15,025 nucleotides of DNA from Paludibacter sp. (lineage in GTDB: Bacteria; Bacteroidota; Bacteroidia; Bacteroidales; Paludibacteraceae). The first letter of the stretch is position 1. Every line of letters begins with the position of its first letter. This document shows positions 1-7,038 of this stretch, piece by piece. Made by a program: the position numbers and the translations under genes. Where the stretch lies: NCBI GenBank assembly GCA_024709185.1, contig JANJXE010000384.1, positions 1-15,025 on the forward strand, in the 5' to 3' direction. The notes beneath the pieces are model-generated. The model made no database searches and was not told the origin of the DNA. It worked only from the letters and a program-made list of their open reading frames with translations.

Positions 1-936
1 CTTGCCGCTGGAAGTAACCCCGTGCAGCAGCACGATGGCATGACTGGCGAATTGTTGGTAAACAGATCGCAGGGCCTGTTGTTGCACATCGCTCAGAATA
101 TGACTTTTAGTCGTAGCCGCCACTGTTTCCAGTCGGGTCGATTCTTTTCGGTAGAGTTGAAAAACACCCTTTTCCTGAAGTGCAGTAAGCACTGCAGTTG
201 CAGCTCCCGATTTTTCAAGCAGATCGTTTCGTGTCACTTCGGTTGTAGCAGCTGGTTTCAGGCAATGCGAGAGTTCAATGTAACGCATGAGTAGTTCCAA
301 CTGCTTTGGTGCACGTTTAAGGGAATCAAACAGCAACCCCAGCGCTTCTTCCGAACGGTACTCCTCCGACAGTTTCACAAAAACAATGGTGCGCGATTTA
401 TACTTTTGCTCCACCAATTCCTGCATCACCACGGCTTCGCGATCGAGCAGCCGTTTTACCAACGGCATCACATTGTTCACCCCGGTAAGGCGGGCCAATT
501 CATCAATTTTTATAGCCTTTTCGGGCGAAAGCAAGTCGAGCAGAGCCTGTTCCCGGGATGGAAGCACTTCAGCAGCTTCAAAATCGGGATTCAGATAGAC
601 TTCAGTTTCACTTTCTAACTTCAGTGCGGCAGGCACAGCTGCATTATATACTTCACCAAGAGAAGCCATATAATAATCGCTCAGCCATTGCCAAAACTGC
701 AACTGCGGTCGGCGCATCACCGGACCCTCATCGAGCAGGCAACTGATTTCGCGGGGCTGGTAGCCTTCAGGAGCATGGGTATGCAGGAGAACAATGATGC
801 CGGTGTACAGCTTTTTAGCCCCGAACTGCACCACCACACGCATACCGATGCGCACTTCCTGTTCCCATTCCGAAGGCACGGCATAGGTAAAGGTTCCCTT
901 CAGGGGTAGTGGTAGTACTACATCGACATAACGCAT
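1..936 (-). CDS. priA: Primosomal protein N' (PriA replication-restart helicase), N-terminal part, cut by window edge
   Basis: PriA is a superfamily 2 3'-5' helicase that recognises stalled forks and reloads the replisome. Reading the minus strand from the ATG at 934-936 gives 312 uninterrupted codons that run off position 1. The protein opens MRYVDVVLPLPL and contains FTYAVP and a GMRVVVQFG block, typical of the PriA 3'-DNA-end-binding domain. A winged-helix-like middle follows. The last visible residues are LLHGVTSSGK, the PriA Walker A motif, so the catalytic domain and zinc-binding region lie outside the window. A TATCTTTG -7 box sits about 20 bases upstream of the start. The gene diverges from the HD-domain gene. 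Nothing visible suggests damage. The family call is secure and the start is well supported. Confidence 0.93.
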   Translation of the reverse strand, partial: MRYVDVVLPLPLKGTFTYAVPSEWEQEVRIGMRVVVQFGAKKLYTGIIVLLHTHAPEGYQPREISCLLDEGPVMRRPQLQFWQWLSDYYMASLGEVYNAAVPAALKLESETEVYLNPDFEAAEVLPSREQALLDLLSPEKAIKIDELARLTGVNNVMPLVKRLLDREAVVMQELVEQKYKSRTIVFVKLSEEYRSEEALGLLFDSLKRAPKQLELLMRYIELSHCLKPAATTEVTRNDLLEKSGAATAVLTALQEKGVFQLYRKESTRLETVAATTKSHILSDVQQQALRSVYQQFASHAIVLLHGVTSSGK

Positions 937-956
937 AAGCACAAAAAATTGAAAAG

Positions 957-964
957 CAAAGATA
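957..964 (-). promoter_or_regulatory. Candidate -7 box of the priA promoter
   Basis: On the minus strand this reads TATCTTTG, an exact match to the Bacteroidota -7 consensus TAnnTTTG, and it lies about 20 bases upstream of the priA start. I see no clear TTTG -33 element at the expected distance. Confidence 0.45.
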
Positions 965-977
965 AAAAGAAATCCCG

Positions 978-985
978 TATATTTG
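978..985 (+). promoter_or_regulatory. Candidate -7 box for the HD-domain gene
   Basis: TATATTTG matches TAnnTTTG and lies about 94 bases upstream of the ATG at 1080. It is only 13 bases from the opposing priA box, so the two promoters would be back to back. No good -33 element is seen. Confidence 0.4.
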
Positions 986-1079
986 TGGAGAAATCGGCAG
1001 GTAGGATTTTCGATGCACCAACAGCAAGCGGTTGCAACAGGCCAGTGTCTGCCTTCAGATTAAAAACAAAAGCAATTAC

Positions 1080-1616
1080 ATGAATCCTGAAAATATTATC
1101 TCCGGGTATTACACACCCGGGAGTGCCCTGCACCATATCCTGCTCACCCACAGCCGCTCGGTATGCCAAAAAGCCCTCGAAGTGGTTCAGCGTCATCCTG
1201 AACTGCAAGTCGATGCACGGTTTATTGAAGAGGCAGCCCTGTTGCACGACATCGGCATTTACCTGTGCAATGCCCCCCGCATTCTGTGCACAGGCAGTCA
1301 TCACTATATTGAGCACGGTTACCTGGGAGCTGATCTGCTTCGCAACGAAGGATTTCCGAAGCACGCCCTGGTCTGTGAACGGCATACCGGCGTGGGAATT
1401 TCGCTGGAGCAGATTGCAGGCAGAAACCTTCCACTTCCTTACCGCGATATGCGACCAGTAAGCATCGAAGAGCAGATAATTTGTTATGCCGATAAATTTT
1501 ATTCCAAAACAGAATTACATACTGAGCATACACTGGAACGAATCCTTACATCGCTACGGCATCACGGAGAAGAAAATGCAGAGGTTTTTATGCGCTGGCA
1601 CGAGCGGTTTAAGTAA
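1080..1616 (+). CDS. HD-domain phosphohydrolase of unknown substrate
   Basis: This 178-residue soluble protein carries the metal-binding residues of the HD superfamily. H24 (LLTHSRSV) is followed by the HD pair H56-D57 (LLHDIGIY), then H79, H102 and finally D138 (CYADKFYS). The order and spacing fit a complete single-domain HD hydrolase like the small uncharacterised proteins annotated as HD domain or HDIG in Bacteroidales. Such enzymes cleave phosphate esters, often of nucleotides, but nothing here identifies the substrate. I chose the ATG at 1080. An in-frame extension to 1032 adds 16 residues that lack family character. The gene diverges from priA. Its stop is one base from the stop of the converging DUF3078 gene, leaving no room for a terminator between them. 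Confidence 0.85.
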   Translation: MNPENIISGYYTPGSALHHILLTHSRSVCQKALEVVQRHPELQVDARFIEEAALLHDIGIYLCNAPRILCTGSHHYIEHGYLGADLLRNEGFPKHALVCERHTGVGISLEQIAGRNLPLPYRDMRPVSIEEQIICYADKFYSKTELHTEHTLERILTSLRHHGEENAEVFMRWHERFK

Positions 1617-1617
1617 T

Positions 1618-2880
1618 TTACAACAACCTGTACGACAACCCAAAGGTGAGCAATTGTTTAAACTGAATTTTCGCCTTCTCGCCTGCTGCCATGATTACCG
1701 TATTATCGTAACGCGGATTCAGGGAGATACGGGTGGAAAGAAAACGGTTCACGGTAAAATTACCCACCACTTCCCAGTCGATTTCCACTTTCTCGTAATT
1801 GGTAAAGACAGTCAGTTTCGAATCAATCTGAATTTCACGCGAAGGAGAAATACTATTTTGCAGGCGCATCGAACTACCCAGCTGACTTAACACATTCTCA
1901 CCCTTTAGGATACCAAACGACTGCTGACTCACATTGATCGTATCGTTGGCATAAATAAACTTATAGGTAAGAGGAGAAACGTAGAGCGAAAAGTTTTTAC
2001 TGGGTTTAAAGTCCATCCCCACCCCGAGATTGAAACGTACCGGAGTGAGCAGAGTTGCCTTCATTTGTTTCGAATTAATTCCCCGGTAGCTATTGAAGAA
2101 ATGCGTCGAGAAATCCATATTGGCGGAGTAAAACCATTTACCACCCGCTTTGACACCTAACTTGCTGGTTGCACGAATAATATCGTCGTTTGTATTCAGC
2201 AGCCGCAGGGTATCACCTTCCACTGAGTTAAAGCCCAATCGCCACTCCGCGAAATTCTCCCACTGAATATTTTTTTTGTTATCGTAGTTGAAACGGCCAT
2301 TTAAAATACCCAGGATAGCCAGGTTATCACTACCTCCCTGGTACCAGTTTTTTGAAATATAGTTTTGCGAAAACTGGAACATCGCATTGGAGCGCACGGT
2401 CCATGGATTCTGTTTCATCTTCTCGATTTTAAGTTTGGCCACCGATGGATTAATTTCAGGTTTGGCCAGATTCACTGCTTTGTGTACCGGCTTTACCTCA
2501 ATTTGAAAATTCACCAGGTCAGATACATCGGGCAGTTTATCGACCCGAAAAGCTATAAAACCCGGATTATAGGTAGCCATATAGCGGATGATGGTAGAAC
2601 GTGCCTGAACGATATTTCGCTCGACGGTAAAAAAACCTACCGGTTTCATATACCGGGGGTAAAAGAGTTTCTTTTGCTTTTCCAGGAAGATATCGGTGGA
2701 AGGAAGCAGAAAAGTATCGAGGATGGAATGATACCCATTGAAGGCCAGTTCGGAGAAAAACGGGCTGGATTTCAGAAACAGACTATTCGCTGTGAGATAG
2801 GAATAATCGGGCCTGGTCGCATCCAGTTTTCTAAGCAAGCCATTAATATCCAGCGGCATACTCAGCATCGACTCTTTCAA
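1618..2880 (-). CDS. DUF3078 outer-membrane protein, main open part (separated from its signal peptide by an in-frame TAG)
   Basis: These 420 codons encode the body of a DUF3078 protein, a Bacteroidota family thought to form outer-membrane beta-structures of unknown function. The family core is recognisable: NWYQGGSDNLAILG, then WENFAEWRLGF, a TNDDIIRATSKLG segment and GGKWFYSANMDFSTHFF. Alternating beta-strand-like stretches follow and the protein ends FGLSYRLL, as expected of a barrel terminus. The only available start is TTG at 2880, and a product from there would lack a signal peptide. The same frame continues upstream past a TAG at 2896-2898 to an ATG at 3042 that encodes a good signal peptide. 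The intended protein is therefore probably about 474 residues. The body shows no other damage, which fits a recent nonsense change, a sequence error or readthrough. Confidence 0.8.
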   Translation of the reverse strand: MKESMLSMPLDINGLLRKLDATRPDYSYLTANSLFLKSSPFFSELAFNGYHSILDTFLLPSTDIFLEKQKKLFYPRYMKPVGFFTVERNIVQARSTIIRYMATYNPGFIAFRVDKLPDVSDLVNFQIEVKPVHKAVNLAKPEINPSVAKLKIEKMKQNPWTVRSNAMFQFSQNYISKNWYQGGSDNLAILGILNGRFNYDNKKNIQWENFAEWRLGFNSVEGDTLRLLNTNDDIIRATSKLGVKAGGKWFYSANMDFSTHFFNSYRGINSKQMKATLLTPVRFNLGVGMDFKPSKNFSLYVSPLTYKFIYANDTINVSQQSFGILKGENVLSQLGSSMRLQNSISPSREIQIDSKLTVFTNYEKVEIDWEVVGNFTVNRFLSTRISLNPRYDNTVIMAAGEKAKIQFKQLLTFGLSYRLL

Positions 2881-2895
2881 TCGCGGAGAGATCAG

Positions 2896-3042
2896 CTAAT
2901 CCTTAGTTACACTCAGAACTTTAATCGAATCGGTTAAGACCAACGAATCGCGGTATTGGTAATACTTACGTATTGTGTTAGCCTGCAGGGGCAAAAAAAG
3001 ACTAATAACAACTACTAAAACACTAAACTTAACTGAATCCAT
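2896..3042 (-). pseudogene. 5' fragment of the DUF3078 gene: signal peptide and linker ending at an in-frame TAG
   Basis: From the ATG at 3040-3042 the minus strand reads 48 codons and then TAG at 2896-2898. The peptide begins MDSVKFSVLVVVISLFL and continues to PLQA, a typical Sec signal peptide with likely cleavage after LQA. A short polar stretch ending SVTKD follows. After the TAG the same frame continues as LISPRLKES directly into the DUF3078 body. The distance from 3042 to 2880 is exactly 54 codons, so there is no frameshift, only the stop. As it stands the fragment would yield a 48-residue secreted peptide. Confidence 0.75.
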
Positions 3043-3065
3043 ACCTGAAAAAATCCTTATCATTA

Positions 3066-3275
3066 CTAATCGAATAAAGTAGGCGTATCTTCATCAAAAC
3101 GTCGCAGAATAGCAGACATCAGTGTTTCACGGATAAATTTTGATTTATTCTGAACCCTGTATGTCTTTATGTACCGCTCCAATGCTTTGTTTTCAAGGTC
3201 GTTAAGCATAAACAAATGCTTATGAACCCTTAATGAAGAAGGTTTGATGACTTTTACGGCGCCTTTTTTCCCCAT
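3066..3275 (-). CDS. Small basic ribbon-helix-helix-like protein, conserved hypothetical
   Basis: This gene encodes a 69-residue protein with a lysine-rich start (MGKKGAVKVIKPSS). A short strand-like segment (HKHLFML) and two predicted helices follow (NDLENKALERYIKTY and NKSKFIRETLMSAIL). The strand-helix-helix order and the KSKFIRETL turn resemble ribbon-helix-helix DNA-binding proteins and MobC-type small proteins, so DNA binding is inferred, not shown. I recall very similar 70-residue hypothetical proteins ending in a D-x-PTLF tail across Bacteroidales, and this one ends DTPTLFD. It lies only 23 bases upstream of the DUF3078 start at 3042 on the same strand, so the two are probably cotranscribed. 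A TACATTTG -7 box lies 22 bases upstream of its ATG. Confidence 0.7.
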   Translation of the reverse strand: MGKKGAVKVIKPSSLRVHKHLFMLNDLENKALERYIKTYRVQNKSKFIRETLMSAILRRFDEDTPTLFD

Positions 3276-3296
3276 AGTGATTTTTTAAACTAAGTG

Positions 3297-3304
3297 CAAA
3301 TGTA
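3297..3304 (-). promoter_or_regulatory. Candidate -7 box for the 69-residue gene and DUF3078
   Basis: The minus strand reads TACATTTG, matching TAnnTTTG, 22 bases upstream of the ATG at 3275. I see no clear -33 TTTG at the expected distance. Confidence 0.4.
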
Positions 3305-3345
3305 ATATTATATGTTCTAAAAACCACTTTTCAAAAGAATTTATC

Positions 3346-3353
3346 TATTTTTG
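3346..3353 (+). promoter_or_regulatory. Candidate -7 box for the yraN-like gene
   Basis: TATTTTTG matches TAnnTTTG and ends 27 bases before the ATG at 3381. The upstream sequence is AT-rich with only weak -33 candidates. Confidence 0.45.
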
Positions 3354-3380
3354 GGGTGAAAATTAAACCATTATTTAACT

Positions 3381-3743
3381 ATGAAAGCAGCACATCATCT
3401 CGGGAAGACCGGAGAAGAACTGGCCAAAGGGCATCTCATTAACAAAGACTATGCCATCAGGGGCACCAATGTTCGTATCGGAAAGCTGGAAATTGACATC
3501 ATCGCCGAACAGGATGGAGTCCTGGTGATTGTGGAAGTACGTACCCGCTCCACCGACTGGTATATGCAACCGGAACTGAGCGTGGGCTATCAAAAAATGA
3601 AACACCTGCTGCGTGCCGCACAGGGCTATGTAAAGTTCTGTAACTGGCAGGGCGAAACCCGTTTTGATGTAATTGCCGTGGTGCGTCAGGAGGACGGAAG
3701 TTTTCGCATCGATCATTTTGAGGATGCTTTTCAGCCGGGTTAA
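3381..3743 (+). CDS. YraN / UPF0102 family endonuclease-like protein
   Basis: This 120-residue protein belongs to the UPF0102 (YraN) family, which has the restriction-endonuclease-like fold found in Holliday-junction resolvases. The family pattern is present in order. There is an N-terminal LGKTGEELA helix with E12 and E13, then E37-I-D39 (KLEIDIIA), then E52-V-R54 (VIVEVRTRS). Arginine replaces the usual lysine of the E-x-K motif, a conservative change common in the family. The length is typical. No partner gene is visible, since its plus-strand neighbour pyrE is 172 bases away with its own promoter. The true cellular role of the family is unresolved, and nuclease activity here is inferred from the motif. 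Confidence 0.9.
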   Translation: MKAAHHLGKTGEELAKGHLINKDYAIRGTNVRIGKLEIDIIAEQDGVLVIVEVRTRSTDWYMQPELSVGYQKMKHLLRAAQGYVKFCNWQGETRFDVIAVVRQEDGSFRIDHFEDAFQPG

Positions 3744-3869
3744 ATGTCATTTCTAACCTTGCAGCATCTCCAAAAGAAACACCAACCTGCTGCTTTGTTC
3801 AAAAAACCTAAAGCCGGAAAAAATGTTCTTAAATATCATTTTTCTGTTTTTTGAATTAAATAGTTTGCG

Positions 3870-3877
3870 TACTTTTG
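3870..3877 (+). promoter_or_regulatory. Candidate -7 box for the pyrE operon
   Basis: TACTTTTG is an exact TAnnTTTG match 38 bases upstream of the pyrE ATG. A TTTG at 3850-3853 could be the -33 element, but the 16-base spacing is shorter than the usual 19-21. Confidence 0.5.
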
Positions 3878-3915
3878 CGCTCAGTTAACAAGTACTCTCT
3901 TTTATATTTTTGCAA

Positions 3916-4551
3916 ATGAAACTTATTGAAAAACAGGTTGCCAACAAATTACTCCGTGTCAAAGCTGTGAAACTTCAACCCCGCAATCCCTTTACCTGGG
4001 CTTCGGGATGGAAATCACCCATTTACTGTGACAACCGAAAGACTTTGTCGTATCCGCAGATTCGCACCTACATAAAAACGCAGATTGCCCGTCTGATTCT
4101 CGAAAACTATCCCGATGTGGAAGTAATTGCCGGTGTAGCCACGGGAGCCATAGCACAGGCAGCGCTCGTAGCCGACGAACTGGGATTGCCGCTCATCTAT
4201 GTCCGTCCAACCCCAAAAGATCACGGACTGGAGAATCTTATTGAGGGGGATTTACGTCCGCGGCAGAAAGTAGTGGTTATTGAAGACCTTATTTCTACCG
4301 GAGGAAGCAGTTTGAAAGCGGTGGAAGCTATACGCAACGATGGTTCGGAGGTGTTGGGAATGATTGCCATTTTCTCGTACAACTTCCCCGTTGCCGAAGA
4401 AAAATTCAGGGCTGCAAAGGTAAAACTCACTACCCTGAGTAACTACAATGCTGTACTGGCCGAAGCGCTGGCGACTAATTACATCACCGAGGACGATATG
4501 GAAACCCTGAACCAATGGCGCATGGATCCATCGGCCTGGCAAGGAGAATAA
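3916..4551 (+). CDS. pyrE: Orotate phosphoribosyltransferase
   Basis: PyrE joins orotate to PRPP to give orotidine 5'-phosphate, the fifth step of de novo pyrimidine synthesis, in the cytoplasm. The 211-residue product carries the substrate block FTWASGWKSPIYCDNR (residues 26-41), the flexible catalytic loop around KDHGLEN (101-107) and the PRPP-binding loop VVVIEDLISTGGS (119-131). I chose the ATG at 3916. The frame also allows a TTG six bases upstream, but family members begin near M-x-x-I-E-K. The stop is seven bases before the SRPBCC gene, and argH follows five bases after that gene. The three genes therefore form a likely operon driven from the TACTTTTG box. The sequence is complete with no odd residues. 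Confidence 0.97.
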   Translation: MKLIEKQVANKLLRVKAVKLQPRNPFTWASGWKSPIYCDNRKTLSYPQIRTYIKTQIARLILENYPDVEVIAGVATGAIAQAALVADELGLPLIYVRPTPKDHGLENLIEGDLRPRQKVVVIEDLISTGGSSLKAVEAIRNDGSEVLGMIAIFSYNFPVAEEKFRAAKVKLTTLSNYNAVLAEALATNYITEDDMETLNQWRMDPSAWQGE

Positions 4552-4558
4552 AACAGCG

Positions 4559-4987
4559 ATGACAACCTACGAAAGCGATATCAAAACCATTTCTTCCGGC
4601 GAAGAAGTGGTTTTTGGCTTGATTAGTGACCTGAATAACCTTCAGATGCTGAAAGACGATGGACGGGTGCAGGAAAAGTTAAAGGACCTGACCTTCGACG
4701 CTGATTCATGCTCATTCACAGTCGATATGCTGGGCAATATCGGGTTCCGGATTATTGATCGTGAGCCTTTTAAAACAGTGAAGATGGAAGTGTTCAACGT
4801 GCCCATGCAGATGAACTTCTGGATTCAGCTGAAGCAGGTGGCTGACAACGACACAAAGATGAAGCTGACTTTGAAAGCTGATTTTCCGACCATGATTAAG
4901 ATGATGGTGGACAGCAAACTGAAGGAGGGGATCAATACCATTGCCGGTTATCTGGCCGATGGATTAAATAAAAAACTAAACGGATAA
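4559..4987 (+). CDS. SRPBCC (START-like) family protein between pyrE and argH
   Basis: This 142-residue soluble protein has the look of a single SRPBCC/START-like helix-grip domain. An N-terminal strand (TYESDIKTI) is followed by helix SGEEVVFGLISDLNNLQMLKD and a series of beta strands including the VDMLGNIGFRI and FWIQLKQV segments. The long C-terminal helix (MMVDSKLKEGINTIAGYLADGLN) would cover the ligand cavity. Similar small proteins sit beside pyrE in Bacteroides genomes as I remember them. The ligand is unknown. It is sandwiched tightly between pyrE (7-base gap) and argH (5-base gap) and is presumably cotranslated with them, but the sequence alone does not tie it to pyrimidine or arginine synthesis. 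Confidence 0.8.
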   Translation: MTTYESDIKTISSGEEVVFGLISDLNNLQMLKDDGRVQEKLKDLTFDADSCSFTVDMLGNIGFRIIDREPFKTVKMEVFNVPMQMNFWIQLKQVADNDTKMKLTLKADFPTMIKMMVDSKLKEGINTIAGYLADGLNKKLNG

Positions 4988-4992
4988 GGCGT

Positions 4993-6330
4993 ATGGCAGC
5001 GAAGATCTGGGAAAAAAACATACAGGTGGACAAGAAGATAGAGAAGTACACGGTGGGACGCGACCGCGAGATGGACGCTTTTCTGGCTGCTTCGGATGTG
5101 CTCGGATCGATGGCGCACATCACCATGCTCGAATCGGTTGGTTTGCTTCAAAAGGATGAACTGCAAACACTGCTGACAGCACTGAAAACCATTTACCGGG
5201 TAATAGAGGAAGGCCGTTTCACTATTGAAGATGATGTTGAGGATGTACATTCGCAGGTGGAACTACTGCTCACCCGCCGGCTGGGTGATATGGGAAAGAA
5301 AATCCACAGCGGCCGCTCTCGAAACGATCAGGTACTCGTCGATCTGAAAGTATTTACCCGCAGCGAAATTCAGAAAATCACAAATCTCACCGACCAGCTT
5401 ATTGACGTATTACTGGCTCAAAGCGATCGCTATAAGCACGTTCTTTTGCCCGGATACACACACCTGCAAATTGCTATGCCCTCGTCGTTCGGGCTCTGGT
5501 TTGCCGCTTATGCTGAAGGGCTGGCCGACGACCTGCAGCTGATGCAGGCAGCCTGGAAGATCACTAACCGCAACCCGCTCGGATCGGCTGCAGGCTATGG
5601 TTCGTCGTTCCCGCTCAACCGGCAGCTGACTACCGACCTGCTTGGTTTCGACACCATGAACTACAATGTGGTGTATGCCCAGATGGGACGTGGAAAAATG
5701 GAACGAACCGTGGCCACCGCCCTCGCAGCCATTGCCTCTACAGTGTCGCGACTGGCTTACGACGCCTGCCTCTATAACTCGCAAAACTTTGGTTTTATCA
5801 AACTACCCGATCAGTTTACCACCGGATCGAGCATTATGCCCCATAAGAAAAATCCGGACGTATTCGAACTCACCCGGGCGAAATGCAATAAGCTGCAGGC
5901 ATTACCTCAGCAAATTACGCTGATTACCAACAACCTGCCATCGGGATATTTCCGCGATTTGCAACTCATTAAGGAAGTGTTTATTCCGGCCTTTGCCGAA
6001 CTGAAGGATATTCTGGAGATTACAACGATGATGATGGGAAGCATCATCGTGAATGAACATATCCTCAACGACCCCCGCTACGATTACCTCTTCAGTGTGG
6101 AAACCGTGAACCGTCTCACCCTCGAAGGAGTGCCCTTCCGCGATGCATACAAAAAAGTGGGGCTCGACATTGAAGCCGGCAACTACAAGCCCGACCGCAG
6201 CGTGAATCATACCCACGAAGGCAGTATTGGAAATTTATTCAATGATAAAATACGGGAATATAAAAACCAGATTATCAACGGTTTTAGCTTCAAAAAGGTT
6301 GAAAAAGCAATTTCCGAAATGTTAAAATAG
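4993..6330 (+). CDS. argH: Argininosuccinate lyase
   Basis: ArgH splits argininosuccinate into arginine and fumarate, the last step of arginine synthesis. The 445-residue protein belongs to the fumarase/aspartase superfamily and shows all three conserved regions. These are HSGRSRNDQ (105-113), GYTHLQ with the conserved His157, and the signature loop GSSIMPHKKNPD (278-289) that carries the catalytic serine. Length is normal for the family. The ATG at 4993 lies five bases after the SRPBCC stop, so it is probably the third gene of the pyrE operon. Pairing a pyrimidine gene with an arginine gene makes sense because both pathways draw on carbamoyl phosphate, although the enzymes do not share an intermediate. 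No terminator is obvious after the stop. Confidence 0.97.
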   Translation: MAAKIWEKNIQVDKKIEKYTVGRDREMDAFLAASDVLGSMAHITMLESVGLLQKDELQTLLTALKTIYRVIEEGRFTIEDDVEDVHSQVELLLTRRLGDMGKKIHSGRSRNDQVLVDLKVFTRSEIQKITNLTDQLIDVLLAQSDRYKHVLLPGYTHLQIAMPSSFGLWFAAYAEGLADDLQLMQAAWKITNRNPLGSAAGYGSSFPLNRQLTTDLLGFDTMNYNVVYAQMGRGKMERTVATALAAIASTVSRLAYDACLYNSQNFGFIKLPDQFTTGSSIMPHKKNPDVFELTRAKCNKLQALPQQITLITNNLPSGYFRDLQLIKEVFIPAFAELKDILEITTMMMGSIIVNEHILNDPRYDYLFSVETVNRLTLEGVPFRDAYKKVGLDIEAGNYKPDRSVNHTHEGSIGNLFNDKIREYKNQIINGFSFKKVEKAISEMLK

Positions 6331-6411
6331 AACTTTTTTTGATTTCATACATCCAGACCGCCTGGTTGTTGCGTCTAATCTGTACATCTTAAAATTAAAA
6401 TCAGATAGCGT

Positions 6412-7038
6412 ATGAAACGTATTATTTCAACAGTAGTTACCGTAGTTCTTCTTAGCCTGGGACCCGTTGTAAGCAACGCACAGGAAGAAACAGCAGCTCT
6501 GCAGCAGACGGCGCCGGTAGAAATGACCCAGGCACAGAAAGACTCCGTTCTTTTATCGAAACTCACTCCCGATCAGTTGATGGAACTGAAGAAAATGGAG
6601 ATGGAAGTGGAAAAGGAACGTATCGAAGCACAGAGTAAAGAGGATATGCCGCTTAATGGCCTTGGAATTGTACTAATTGTGCTGGCTCCTTTCCTCTTTG
6701 TCATCGGTATTATCGTGATTTCCAACCGAGCCAAACAGGCCGAATCGAAACGCCGGTACGAAATTTACATGAAATCGATTGAACTTGGGCAACCGGTTCC
6801 CGAACATTTCTTCGAAGAACCCGACCGCAAAAGTAAATCATCGAACCTGCAACGCGGTATCATCGCTATGATGGTGGGACTGGCTTTTGGAATCTATGTG
6901 ATTGTATCAAAAGATACCGGGCTTATCTTTATGATGGCAGCGCTCATTCCCGGTTTAGTGGGAGTTGGATATATTCTTGTACATTTCCTTGAAAAGCCGA
7001 AAACCGAGAACGCTGTTTCGGAAAATGAGCAAAACTGA
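6412..7038 (+). CDS. DUF6249-type membrane protein upstream of a sigma factor
   Basis: This 208-residue protein starts with a signal peptide (cleavage likely after SNA at residue 23). A Q/E-rich, probably periplasmic segment follows (24-80), including a charged helix around residues 54-76. Three membrane helices are predicted near 84-104, 149-165 and 171-191. Between the first two lies a loop with RYEIYMKSIELGQPVPEHF, the 'small residue, E-x-G-x-P-[IV]-P' signature I associate with DUF6249. The tail is acidic. The function is unknown. Its last 14 bases overlap the start of the sigma factor gene, so translation is probably coupled, and a role in sensing or tethering for that sigma factor is a reasonable inference. 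I found no clear TAnnTTTG box in the 81 bases after argH. Confidence 0.75.
   Translation: MKRIISTVVTVVLLSLGPVVSNAQEETAALQQTAPVEMTQAQKDSVLLSKLTPDQLMELKKMEMEVEKERIEAQSKEDMPLNGLGIVLIVLAPFLFVIGIIVISNRAKQAESKRRYEIYMKSIELGQPVPEHFFEEPDRKSKSSNLQRGIIAMMVGLAFGIYVIVSKDTGLIFMMAALIPGLVGVGYILVHFLEKPKTENAVSENEQN

Noticed and set aside
22..909. Several overlapping plus-strand open frames
   Set aside because: All are shadows of priA, which reads unbroken on the other strand to its Walker A motif.
918..1385. 155-codon open frame on the minus strand
   Set aside because: It is antisense to the HD-domain gene and overlaps the priA start.
2896..2898. TAG as a pyrrolysine codon
   Set aside because: The site is in a poorly conserved linker, DUF3078 proteins are not known to use pyrrolysine, and no pylS or pylT is in the window. 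Neither does the context following the TAG match the known leaky CARYYA readthrough signal.
2365..2937. 190-codon open frame on the plus strand
   Set aside because: It is antisense to the DUF3078 gene and its signal-peptide segment, with no recognisable domain.
3905..3912. TATTTTTG match to the -7 consensus just before pyrE
   Set aside because: It ends three bases before the ATG, which would need an essentially leaderless transcript. The TACTTTTG box at 3870 is better placed.
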